Source: Bacteroidales bacterium
GTDB lineage: Bacteria > Bacteroidota > Bacteroidia > Bacteroidales > PXBB01
NCBI GenBank assembly: GCA_028698995.1
Contig: JAQVVM010000012.1
Span: forward strand, 1-64,000
Direction of reading: 5' to 3'
DNA length: 64,000 nucleotides
Each line of letters begins with the position of its first letter. Position 1 is the stretch's first letter. Positions 17,192 through 24,809 of the stretch are shown here, piece by piece. The position numbers and the translations under genes are program-made. A model generated the notes under the pieces. The model saw only the letters and a program-made list of their open reading frames with translations, had not been told where the DNA came from and searched no databases.

Positions 17192-20011
17192 TTAATGCAA
17201 TTTTTTTCTTAAATATTTGCCTGTATAAGATTCTTTGCAATTCACTAAATCTTCAGGAGTACCCTCAAAGACTACATAGCCACCACTTTCCCCGCCTTCT
17301 TTGCCAAGGTCAATAACCCAGTCTGCACATTTGATTAAGTCAAGGTTATGCTCGACTACAATAATTGAATGTCCATAATCAATTAACTCATTGAATGCGG
17401 CATAAAGTTTATTGATGTCATGAAAGTGGAGACCCGTTGTTGGCTCATCAAAAATGAAAAGATATGGCTCTTTGGCAGAGCCCATGGTTAGGAAATAGGC
17501 TAATTTAATTCTTTGTGCTTCACCACCGCTTAAAGAGTTTGAAGATTGTCCCAGTTTGACATAACCAAGACCCACATTAGAAAGTACTTGTAAGGAATTA
17601 ACGATTTTGTTGTGTTTTTTTATATCGGATTTGAAAAATCCCAAAGCCTCATCCACAGTTAAATCAAGAATTTCGGAAACGTTAAGGTTGTTGTACTTGA
17701 CATCCAGAATTTCACTTTTGAAGCGCTTTCCCCCACAGCTTTCACACTTGAGTTTTACGTCGGCCATAAATTGCATGCCTATGGTTACTTCACCTTCACC
17801 TTCGCACTCTTCACACCTTCCACCGGGAACATTAAAAGAGAAAAAATTTGGTTTGTAGCCCCTTATAATTGAAAGTTTTTGTTCGGAAAACAAACTTCTG
17901 ATGTTGTCAAATATTTTAAGATAAGTAGCCGGGTTTGAACGTGATGATTTACCTATCGGGTTTTGGTCTACCATTTCAACATTAGTTATTAGATGTTTGT
18001 CAAAGACCAAAGTGTCATATTTGCCCGCTTTATCTGATAACCCTGAAATTTCTCTTTTTAAAGCGTTATATAAAATTTTTTTTATCAATGTCGTTTTGCC
18101 GGAACCACTTACTCCTGTGATAGCACAAATGACCCCAAGTGGGAATTTAATATCAATATTTTTCAGGTTGTTTTCACGGGCACCATTTAACTGAACAAAC
18201 TCTTTCCAGTGTCTTCTGATTGAAGGAACAGCTATTTCCATATTCCCTTTGATATATGCTGCCGTGAGTGATTCTTTGGCAAGGAGTTCATCAAAAGTAC
18301 CCTGAAAGGTAATTTCTCCTCCATTCTGTCCTGCGAGCGGACCTATATCAATAATATTTTCTGCAGCTTCAATGACATCCTGATCATGTTCAACAACAAC
18401 TACTGTGTTGCCTATACTTTTAAGTCTCTTCAAAATATTAATAAGTCGGAAGGTGTCACGAGGATGCAGGCCTATACTTGGCTCATCAAGAATATACATG
18501 GCTCCTACAAGATTGCTGCCTAAAGAAGTGGCTAGATTAATGCGTTGCGACTCTCCTCCTGAAAGGGTGTTTGAAGGTCTGTTCAGGGTAAGATAGGGTA
18601 AGCCTACATCAATGAGATATTTTAACCGCGAATTTATTTCTGTAAGCAATCTTCGGGAAACTTCAAAGTCGTAAGCATTGAGTTTAATTGTTGTGAAGAA
18701 ATCATAAAGTTCAGAAATGGGCATTAGCAGAAGATCAATCAGGGATTTCCCTGAAATTTTTACATAAGCAGAGTCTTTTCGCAATCTTGTTCCTTTACAT
18801 TCATCACACGTTGTTTTACCTCTGTATTTTGCCATGATTATCCTGTACTGTATTTTATAGGCTTGTGTTTCCACAAACTTAAAAAAATCAAAAATGCCAA
18901 AAAGTTCTCCTTGACCTTCCCAAAGCAGTTGTTTTTCTTCTTTATTTAAGTCTTTATAGGGCTTATGAATTGGGAAATTGTGTTTGTAGGCTTTCAAAAT
19001 AAAATCATTTTTATACTCGGACAATTTGTCTCCAATCCAACAAGCTACAGCACCTTCATAAATCGATAAAGAGCGGTTAGGGATTACCAAATCTTCGTCG
19101 ATTCCTAATACAGAGCCAAATCCCTCACATTTGGAACAAGCCCCGTAGGGGTTATTAAAGCTGAAGAAATTTGGTGATGGTTTAACAAAACTGATACCAT
19201 CAAGTTCAAATCTGTTTGAAAAGGTTTCTGTTTGCCAATGGTCCTTCTCTTTCTCAAAAAAAATATGACATTCACCATGCCCTTCATAGAAAGCTGACTG
19301 AACTGAATCTGCAACACGTGAATTAAAATCTGCATCGCAATTTTTTACTATTAAACGATCCACAATAATGCCCTTAACCTCCTTATCCAACAAATCTGGT
19401 TTTTCATTTACTTCATTCAACGAAACAATGTTATTTCCTATTAACAATCGTGAGAAACCTTGTTTTACTAATAACTCGATGTATTTTAGAGCAGCAGCTT
19501 TATCTGTTGTTGAGAACGGAAATAAGATAAGAATTTTACAGTCCTCGGGAAGTTTACATACAAAATCCACCACATGCTTAACTGTGTGTCGTTTTACTTC
19601 ATTTCCTGAAATAGGAGAGTATGTTTTACCAATGCGCGCAAACAACAACTTGAGAAATTCATAAATTTCTGTTGAGGTACCAACCGTAGAGCGTGGGTTG
19701 CGTGACTTAACTTTTTGTTCAATGGCAATTGCAGGCGATAAGCCCTTTATGTATTCAACATCGGGTTTATCCATACGTTGTAGAAACTGACGGGCATAGG
19801 AACTCAGGCTTTCAACATAACGTCTTTGCCCTTCTGCATAAAGGGTATCAAATGCCAGAGATGATTTTCCTGAGCCGGACAATCCTGTTATAACGACCAT
19901 TTTATATCTTGGAATGGCCAATGAAACATTTTTTAGATTATGTACATTTGCGCCCTTAATGATTATAAAATCCTTAGGATTGAACTTGTCTAGTTCGCTG
20001 TTGCTGCCCAT
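17192..20011 (-). CDS. uvrA: Excinuclease ABC subunit A
   Basis: 939-residue damage-recognition ATPase of nucleotide excision repair. It has two ABC modules: Walker A GLSGSGKSSLAF near 41 with signature LSGGESQRINLA and DEPSIGLHPRD, and Walker A GVSGSGKTTLIKK near 630 with LSGGEAQRIKLA and DEPTTGLHFHD. Zinc-finger cysteines are present (CSKCEGFG, CDECKGTRL, CEECEGEGEV, CESCGGKRF). Length is normal. A TACCTTTG -7 element lies 39 bases upstream. It is divergent from the radical SAM cassette, with 87 bases between the starts. Confidence 0.97.
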   Translation of the reverse strand: MGSNSELDKFNPKDFIIIKGANVHNLKNVSLAIPRYKMVVITGLSGSGKSSLAFDTLYAEGQRRYVESLSSYARQFLQRMDKPDVEYIKGLSPAIAIEQKVKSRNPRSTVGTSTEIYEFLKLLFARIGKTYSPISGNEVKRHTVKHVVDFVCKLPEDCKILILFPFSTTDKAAALKYIELLVKQGFSRLLIGNNIVSLNEVNEKPDLLDKEVKGIIVDRLIVKNCDADFNSRVADSVQSAFYEGHGECHIFFEKEKDHWQTETFSNRFELDGISFVKPSPNFFSFNNPYGACSKCEGFGSVLGIDEDLVIPNRSLSIYEGAVACWIGDKLSEYKNDFILKAYKHNFPIHKPYKDLNKEEKQLLWEGQGELFGIFDFFKFVETQAYKIQYRIIMAKYRGKTTCDECKGTRLRKDSAYVKISGKSLIDLLLMPISELYDFFTTIKLNAYDFEVSRRLLTEINSRLKYLIDVGLPYLTLNRPSNTLSGGESQRINLATSLGSNLVGAMYILDEPSIGLHPRDTFRLINILKRLKSIGNTVVVVEHDQDVIEAAENIIDIGPLAGQNGGEITFQGTFDELLAKESLTAAYIKGNMEIAVPSIRRHWKEFVQLNGARENNLKNIDIKFPLGVICAITGVSGSGKTTLIKKILYNALKREISGLSDKAGKYDTLVFDKHLITNVEMVDQNPIGKSSRSNPATYLKIFDNIRSLFSEQKLSIIRGYKPNFFSFNVPGGRCEECEGEGEVTIGMQFMADVKLKCESCGGKRFKSEILDVKYNNLNVSEILDLTVDEALGFFKSDIKKHNKIVNSLQVLSNVGLGYVKLGQSSNSLSGGEAQRIKLAYFLTMGSAKEPYLFIFDEPTTGLHFHDINKLYAAFNELIDYGHSIIVVEHNLDLIKCADWVIDLGKEGGESGGYVVFEGTPEDLVNCKESYTGKYLRKKLH

Positions 20012-20050
20012 TATTTATCCGCTTCTAAAAAAGATTATTAAACAAAAGTT

Positions 20051-20058
20051 CAAAGGTA
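20051..20058 (-). promoter_or_regulatory. -7 element TACCTTTG before uvrA
   Basis: Perfect TAnnTTTG on the minus strand, 39 bases upstream of the uvrA ATG. A TTTG further upstream (20083-20086) is 24 bases away, longer than the usual spacer. Confidence 0.5.
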
Positions 20059-20098
20059 TAAAATAAGTTTTTCTTATTTTTACAAAAAAATCATTTTT

Positions 20099-21751
20099 AT
20101 GAAGAGGCTTATTCTGATTTGTTTAATGTCATTTGTTTTTTACTTTGTTTATGCCGGTAAAGGTAGAATCGTTTTTGTTGAAACGGATGTGGATTTGCAC
20201 ACTGATGGATCAGCTGTTGTAATGTACACTATTCAGTATGAAGTTATTCAGCCTGATTTACATGCTTTTATTTTCAGCGGTAACGACAGGCTGATAATTG
20301 AGTCATTTTCTGATCTTTGCCATGCTGTGGATGATAAGGGCAATGTCTATAAGCTTGATATTAAGAAGATTGACAGCGATCGTTACGATATTGCATTAGC
20401 AGATAATCAGGGAATTTCCTCAGGGAAGGTCACTTTTGTGTTTTACTTTGAAACTAATTTTGCAACTGCTCAATACGTTAACAAAACCACTAGTGATGAT
20501 GGAAAGGAGCTGGTGTATTTCAATTGGGCACCTGTTCAATGGGATGAAGCTGAGACTCAGGAGCATTACACATTGCGTGTACTGTTTCCGGATACAACTG
20601 ATTACGGCCTGAATATAAGGGAGCGTATATACCATGACAGTATCATAATGACAGAACCTTGGGTTAACGAAAATTATAAGATAGATTTTATTAAAGGACC
20701 GGCAAATCGCTTACAAGCTATATTTCATAAAGAAAATCCGGGTAACATGTACCACATGAGGGTGCAGTTTTATATGCCTGCTTCGTGGTTTGATGTAAGT
20801 CTGTTTTTTATAAAAACCTCTGTTGATGAAGAATATGACTATGCATCGGAAACGGATTATTATTTTTACGATACTGAGCTTGTTGCAGCTGATAAAAAGA
20901 ACCTTATTATTGGTTTTGTTATTCTTGCTTTTGGATTTTTAGTTATTTTTTTATTAAAGCAGAAATCTTTATTAAAAGCAAAAGAAACATTAGACGAAAT
21001 CAGATGGGATAAGTTAGATTGGACACCACCACAGCTTGAACTTTCAACTTTTCAGAAGGAGGGAAAAATCTGTACAGATTTGATGCCCTTAGAAGTTGCA
21101 TTTTATCTTGCCATTCCAATCAAACGCATCATCAGTGCTATGGTAAAAACCTTTGTTAATGAGGGGTATATAAAAATAATCAACAATGAGCCTTTAAAAG
21201 TCGAAAAAATCTCCGATCCCGATTTGACACAATTGAATGTGTACGAAAAAATGTTATTCGGTGCTCTTACTGATGATGGCGAGCTATCGCAAGATGAATT
21301 GGAAAGTCTTATGAATACTGCTGTTCAGAATATCAGAACAAAAGCCTGGGACGCTGATGTGGAAGCCACAAAACAATACTATAAGAATGCCATGAACGAG
21401 TTGGCAAAAAGTAAGAATATTGATGCAGATATTACTGAAGAAGAAGACGAGCAACAGAAAGACCTCAATACAGAAAGAATGTGGTATTACTGGTATCGTT
21501 ACCGTACACTCTATTTCCATAATGATATTATTGATGAGCAGCCTTTTAATCTGGCAACCTCCATCCCTTTAAACACCGACCATATAGTCATCTCACATAT
21601 TCAAACAGATTTAGCATTAAACCTCAATGTCTGTCATAATGCCTGCCATAATGCATGTCATTCAGCCTGTCATTCTGCTTGCCATTCAGCTTGTCATTCA
21701 GCCTGCCACTCTGCTTGTCATTCAGCATGTGTAAGTGGAGGCTCCAGATAA
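20099..21751 (+). CDS. DUF2207-like membrane protein with C-terminal Cys-His-Ser/Asn-Ala repeat tail
   Basis: 550 residues. Signal peptide, then a beta-rich extracytoplasmic domain (about 20-260), one transmembrane segment (268-288) followed by Lys-rich sequence, so the remainder should be cytoplasmic. That part has a winged-helix-like segment (LMPLEVAFYLAIPIKRII, FVNEGYIKI), as in DUF2207 membrane proteins. The last 39 residues are unique: eight tetrapeptides of Cys-His-(Asn or Ser)-Ala (512-543; two with Asn, then six with Ser), a ninth Cys (544) and the end VSGGSR. Codons inside the repeats vary synonymously. It is followed 20 bases later by a radical SAM/SPASM gene, making the tail the probable substrate. 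Confidence 0.85.
   Translation: MKRLILICLMSFVFYFVYAGKGRIVFVETDVDLHTDGSAVVMYTIQYEVIQPDLHAFIFSGNDRLIIESFSDLCHAVDDKGNVYKLDIKKIDSDRYDIALADNQGISSGKVTFVFYFETNFATAQYVNKTTSDDGKELVYFNWAPVQWDEAETQEHYTLRVLFPDTTDYGLNIRERIYHDSIIMTEPWVNENYKIDFIKGPANRLQAIFHKENPGNMYHMRVQFYMPASWFDVSLFFIKTSVDEEYDYASETDYYFYDTELVAADKKNLIIGFVILAFGFLVIFLLKQKSLLKAKETLDEIRWDKLDWTPPQLELSTFQKEGKICTDLMPLEVAFYLAIPIKRIISAMVKTFVNEGYIKIINNEPLKVEKISDPDLTQLNVYEKMLFGALTDDGELSQDELESLMNTAVQNIRTKAWDADVEATKQYYKNAMNELAKSKNIDADITEEEDEQQKDLNTERMWYYWYRYRTLYFHNDIIDEQPFNLATSIPLNTDHIVISHIQTDLALNLNVCHNACHNACHSACHSACHSACHSACHSACHSACVSGGSR
21632..21730 (+). repeat. 12-bp coding repeat (Cys-His-Ser/Asn-Ala)x8 plus Cys
   Basis: Eight consecutive 12-base units encode the Cys/His tail. 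Third positions differ between units (Cys TGT/TGC, His CAT/CAC, Ser TCA/TCT, Ala GCC/GCT/GCA) while the peptide changes only Asn to Ser. This pattern points to selection on the peptide and not to very recent slippage. Confidence 0.95.
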
Positions 21752-21771
21752 ACAATTTTTAATTAAAAATT

Positions 21772-23094
21772 ATGAAAACTGACTTTTCTTGGGTTGATGA
21801 GTATTTTCAGAACATAAAGCCTTACATATTTGTGAGAACTGAGGATAATATGCTTATTAAGAGACCCAATGAAGTACAGAAACTTAATAAAACAGGCACT
21901 TTAATTCTTAAGGAACTGCTAAATGGGGTAAAGATTCAAAGCATTTTAAAGAAGCTGAATAAGGATCCTGAAAAAATACTTCAGGTTCATTATTTTTTAA
22001 ATGCCATACGTGAATCAGTTGATGGACACACAAGTATTTATTCGGAAAATCCTGCGGTTCATAAAAAACCTTTTGATTTGCAGTTTTCCCTGTTCCCAAT
22101 TTTGTCTGAATTGGCTGTTACATATCGTTGTAATCTCAAATGTGGCTTTTGTTATGCAGGTTGTAATCTTACCCATAACCCTATCAACAGTGATAAAGAG
22201 TTAACAACAATGGAACTTAAACTGATTATTCATAAAATATGGAATCAGGCCAAAGTACCTTCTATAAGTTTTACCGGTGGAGAACCATTACTAAGGGGTG
22301 ATTTGCCTGAGTTGATAAAGTTTGCTAAAGAATGTGATATGAGGGTTAATCTTATTACCAATGGCACACTGATAACACCTGAGAAAGTACGATCTTTGGT
22401 TGATGCAGGACTTGATTCTGCCCAAATCAGTCTGGAAGGTGTGGATGCTGAAACCCATGATTCTTTGGTAGGTAAGAAAGGTGCTTTTCAACTTACACTC
22501 AATGCTGTGAAACTTCTGAAAACAACAGGTATTCATGTGCATACCAATACCACATTAAACAGACATAATATTGAACAGGCATTCTATTTCCCCGCTTTTA
22601 TTAAGCATGAATTTGGCCTCAAAAAGTTTAGCATGAACATGATGATTCCTTCAGGAAGTGCTGATAAAAACAATGACCTTACTTTAAAGTACTCAGAAAT
22701 AGGACATTATATTGATGGGGTAATTGCTCAAAGTAAGAATTTTGGGGTGGAATTTATGTGGTATTCTCCTTTGCCATTGTGTATTTATAACACGATAACA
22801 CATGGCTTAGGCAATAAAGGATGCAGTGCTTGTGATGGTCTTATTTCAGTGGCACCAAACGGTGATATCCTGCCATGTGCTTCCTTTGATAAGCCGGTTG
22901 GTAACCTCCTTGAAAAGAATTTTGATGATATATGGCAGGATACTGATGCTTGTTTTTTCAGGAAAAAGGATTTTGCACCAGAATATTGTCGTCAATGTGA
23001 ACATTTTAAACTGTGCAATGGTGCATGTCCACTTTACTGGCGCAGCATTGGATTCGATGAACTTAACTGTATTATTAACCAAAATATTTTCTGA
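21772..23094 (+). CDS. Radical SAM/SPASM enzyme with PqqD-like N-terminal domain
   Basis: 440 residues. Residues about 15-90 (RPNEVQKLNKTGTLILKEL, KILQVHYFLNAI) look like a PqqD/RiPP-recognition-element fold. The radical SAM core has CxxxCxxC at Cys120, Cys124, Cys127 plus a further Cys131, and the SAM-binding FTGGEPLLRGDL. The C-terminal SPASM region carries Cys351, Cys354, Cys369 and the CRQCEHFKLCNGACP cluster. Such enzymes form thioether, C-C or other radical links in ribosomal peptides or activate enzymes. Its place between a repeat-tail protein and a membrane protein 1 base downstream makes it the likely maturase of the cassette. Reaction unknown. Confidence 0.93.
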   Translation: MKTDFSWVDEYFQNIKPYIFVRTEDNMLIKRPNEVQKLNKTGTLILKELLNGVKIQSILKKLNKDPEKILQVHYFLNAIRESVDGHTSIYSENPAVHKKPFDLQFSLFPILSELAVTYRCNLKCGFCYAGCNLTHNPINSDKELTTMELKLIIHKIWNQAKVPSISFTGGEPLLRGDLPELIKFAKECDMRVNLITNGTLITPEKVRSLVDAGLDSAQISLEGVDAETHDSLVGKKGAFQLTLNAVKLLKTTGIHVHTNTTLNRHNIEQAFYFPAFIKHEFGLKKFSMNMMIPSGSADKNNDLTLKYSEIGHYIDGVIAQSKNFGVEFMWYSPLPLCIYNTITHGLGNKGCSACDGLISVAPNGDILPCASFDKPVGNLLEKNFDDIWQDTDACFFRKKDFAPEYCRQCEHFKLCNGACPLYWRSIGFDELNCIINQNIF

Positions 23095-23095
23095 T

Positions 23096-24049
23096 ATGGC
23101 ATTATTTTTTAAAAAATCTGAACAAGATACTATTGTATTTTTAATATTTCCTGCAATCAAATACTTTTGGCGATTAATGATAAGCTTTCTGCTTATCGGT
23201 GTCGGTTTCTTTCTGCAGTTTTATTCATTTATGCTCTTTCCAGGTGTTTTTCTTGTTTTTGCCGGCAATTTGTTGTTGCTCATTAAAGGTTATGATAACC
23301 GGCTTAAAATGGGGAGCTACACCCATGATTCAAAATGGGAATTTATCAGCAATGAACAGGTAAACAAGCTTCTGAATTTACACAAAAGAATAATATCATG
23401 GGACAGAAGTGCTTTTGATATCACCAATTCTCTGGGTGTATTAATTTTTATTGTCATGTTAATTGTAGTTATAATCTTAATCGCCAACAGTTCAAATTAC
23501 AATAAGTCGTACATAATTCTTTCTGTCAATATTGTGTTTTTATTTTTTCCACATTGGGTTACAGGTGTTAAGAAAATATTGACAATGCCTGTTCTTATTC
23601 TTAAAATAAATCTGCTTTTAAAAATGCTTTCAGATGCAGGTGATAAGATTAAGGATTTTAAAATTCAGTATCAGATACTTTTGAAAGGAGATAAAAAGAA
23701 ATCAAATGTGTTGCCTCAGGATATTAAAATCAAAGTCTCAAGCGGGAATGATGAAGAAGGTTTTTTAGGTCTGTATGGTCAGATAACTACAAATGATATC
23801 AGTGGAACCATGTATCCCTATTTTTATGTCGTTCTTGTAGCCAAGCAGAATTTTCAGTTAAAAGAAAGAACCAAAAACTATAATCCTCCCTCCGGTCTCA
23901 TTAAAGAATACACCACACAAAGCGAAGTGGATGTGTTGATTCTTAGACAGTTTACTACCCGTACATCAGGTTACCATACCAAAGCAAAAGTTGTAAATCA
24001 AATTTTTATTGAAGGATTAGCCCTTTTAAAAAATGTGAATGCTGTTTGA
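23096..24049 (+). CDS. Unrecognised membrane protein of the radical SAM cassette
   Basis: About 317 residues starting MALFFKKSEQDT at an ATG one base after the radical SAM stop, so translation is probably coupled. Two hydrophobic segments near the N-terminus (about 25-65) and two near 115-165 surround a short soluble loop. The C-terminal ~150 residues are soluble, with a beta-rich section (GFLGLYGQI, YPYFYVVLVAKQ). I do not recognise the family. Its strict placement suggests a function with the modified tail, such as a membrane partner, chaperone or reader. Confidence 0.8.
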   Translation: MALFFKKSEQDTIVFLIFPAIKYFWRLMISFLLIGVGFFLQFYSFMLFPGVFLVFAGNLLLLIKGYDNRLKMGSYTHDSKWEFISNEQVNKLLNLHKRIISWDRSAFDITNSLGVLIFIVMLIVVIILIANSSNYNKSYIILSVNIVFLFFPHWVTGVKKILTMPVLILKINLLLKMLSDAGDKIKDFKIQYQILLKGDKKKSNVLPQDIKIKVSSGNDEEGFLGLYGQITTNDISGTMYPYFYVVLVAKQNFQLKERTKNYNPPSGLIKEYTTQSEVDVLILRQFTTRTSGYHTKAKVVNQIFIEGLALLKNVNAV

Positions 24050-24287
24050 CTTTTAGAATGTTAGTAATTTGTTTTGGAAAATTATTTTTGAAGATACAAG
24101 CTCTTTATTCTTTCTATTTAACTATATAAAACCTATTAAATATTTACACATTACTACTGAAAATTTGCCCGTATGGGCATTAATATTAATAAAATAACAT
24201 CAAAACTTTATATATTCCCCGTCAGGTGATGCGGTGAGCCTGCCGACCCGGAATTAACATTGGGAACTATAGTCTTGCTTTTGTTAA
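24050..24287. other. Intergenic region with degenerate palindromic motifs
   Basis: Between the cassette and the inverted-repeat element. It holds a small hairpin TGCCC GTAT GGGCA (24166-24178), perhaps a weak terminator of the cassette, and a GC-rich island (24220-24252) containing GGTGAGCCTGCCGAC, which resembles widespread palindromic repeats of the form GTGAGCCTGTCGAAC. No gene is visible. Confidence 0.5.
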
Positions 24288-24410
24288 TGAGGCTGTATCA
24301 AAAGCTAAAAACATGTCATACTGAGTGAAGCGAAGTATCTGATTATCAAATTTATAAGATTTTTCACTGCGTTCAAAATGACAAATATGAATGCTTTTGA
24401 GACAGCCTCA
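24288..24410. mobile_element. 123-bp inverted-repeat element (MITE-like)
   Basis: Terminal arms TGAGGCTGTATCAAAAGC and GCTTTTGAGACAGCCTCA pair over 18 bases with one mismatch. Internal arms (24314-24340 and 24358-24384) form a second, imperfect inverted repeat of the GTCATnCTGAnnGnAGTGAA type seen in many bacterial genomes. No coding frame. No clear target duplication: the flanks are AT-rich and ambiguous. It is probably a non-autonomous element or dispersed palindromic repeat. Confidence 0.65.
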
Positions 24411-24809
24411 ATAAAAAAAATGAACTTACATTTTTTATTAATATTAAAGTCCTACGGACTATAAAAAAACGGATTGAATAATGTGTAAATAAATATTATA
24501 CTTAATATAATAATGTAAATTTTATCCTGGTATATTACCTTGATTAATATAAAAATTAAAATAATTCGCTGTAATTGGAGAATTTATAGTTTGAGTAATT
24601 TTAAAAGTGTTAGAGACTTTACCAAAAACTTACTTCTTCTGTGTTTGATATAAGGAACTGAATTTTTTTTGTTATGTTTCTTTTACTTTTCTAATATTTA
24701 ACAAAATTATTGCCCTAAGTATCTCAATTTTATATAATTTTGCAATCCTTTTCATAAATTTTTAAGCAAATAAACCAAGAACACATAGTATAAATCTAAA
24801 TTTAAAAAA
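24411..24809. other. Intergenic leader of the T9SS gene
   Basis: AT-rich, non-coding. It contains the short palindrome AGTCC TAC GGACT (24448-24460), related to the hairpins at 476-494 and 1061-1076, and the promoter at 24709-24742. Nothing else is recognised. Confidence 0.5.
24709..24742 (+). promoter_or_regulatory. Bacteroidota-type promoter before the 24810 gene
   Basis: -7 element TAATTTTG (24735-24742, followed by C) with ATTG (24709-24712) 22 bases upstream as a partial -33 element. It predicts a leader of about 60 bases. Confidence 0.5.

Noticed and set aside
21632-21730. Cys-His tail as multi-heme c attachment (CX3CH spacing)
   Set aside because: Heme c attachment occurs outside the cytoplasm, while this tail is predicted cytoplasmic; CX3CH is also not the standard CXXCH motif. 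Not excluded, but less likely than radical SAM modification or metal binding.
22826-23095. Upstream extension of the third cassette gene into the radical SAM gene
   Set aside because: The extended frame overlaps the SPASM cysteines in another frame; the ATG at 23096 after the stop gives a sensible membrane protein.
24288-24410. Insertion sequence
   Set aside because: The element is 123 bases with no transposase; at most a non-autonomous element.
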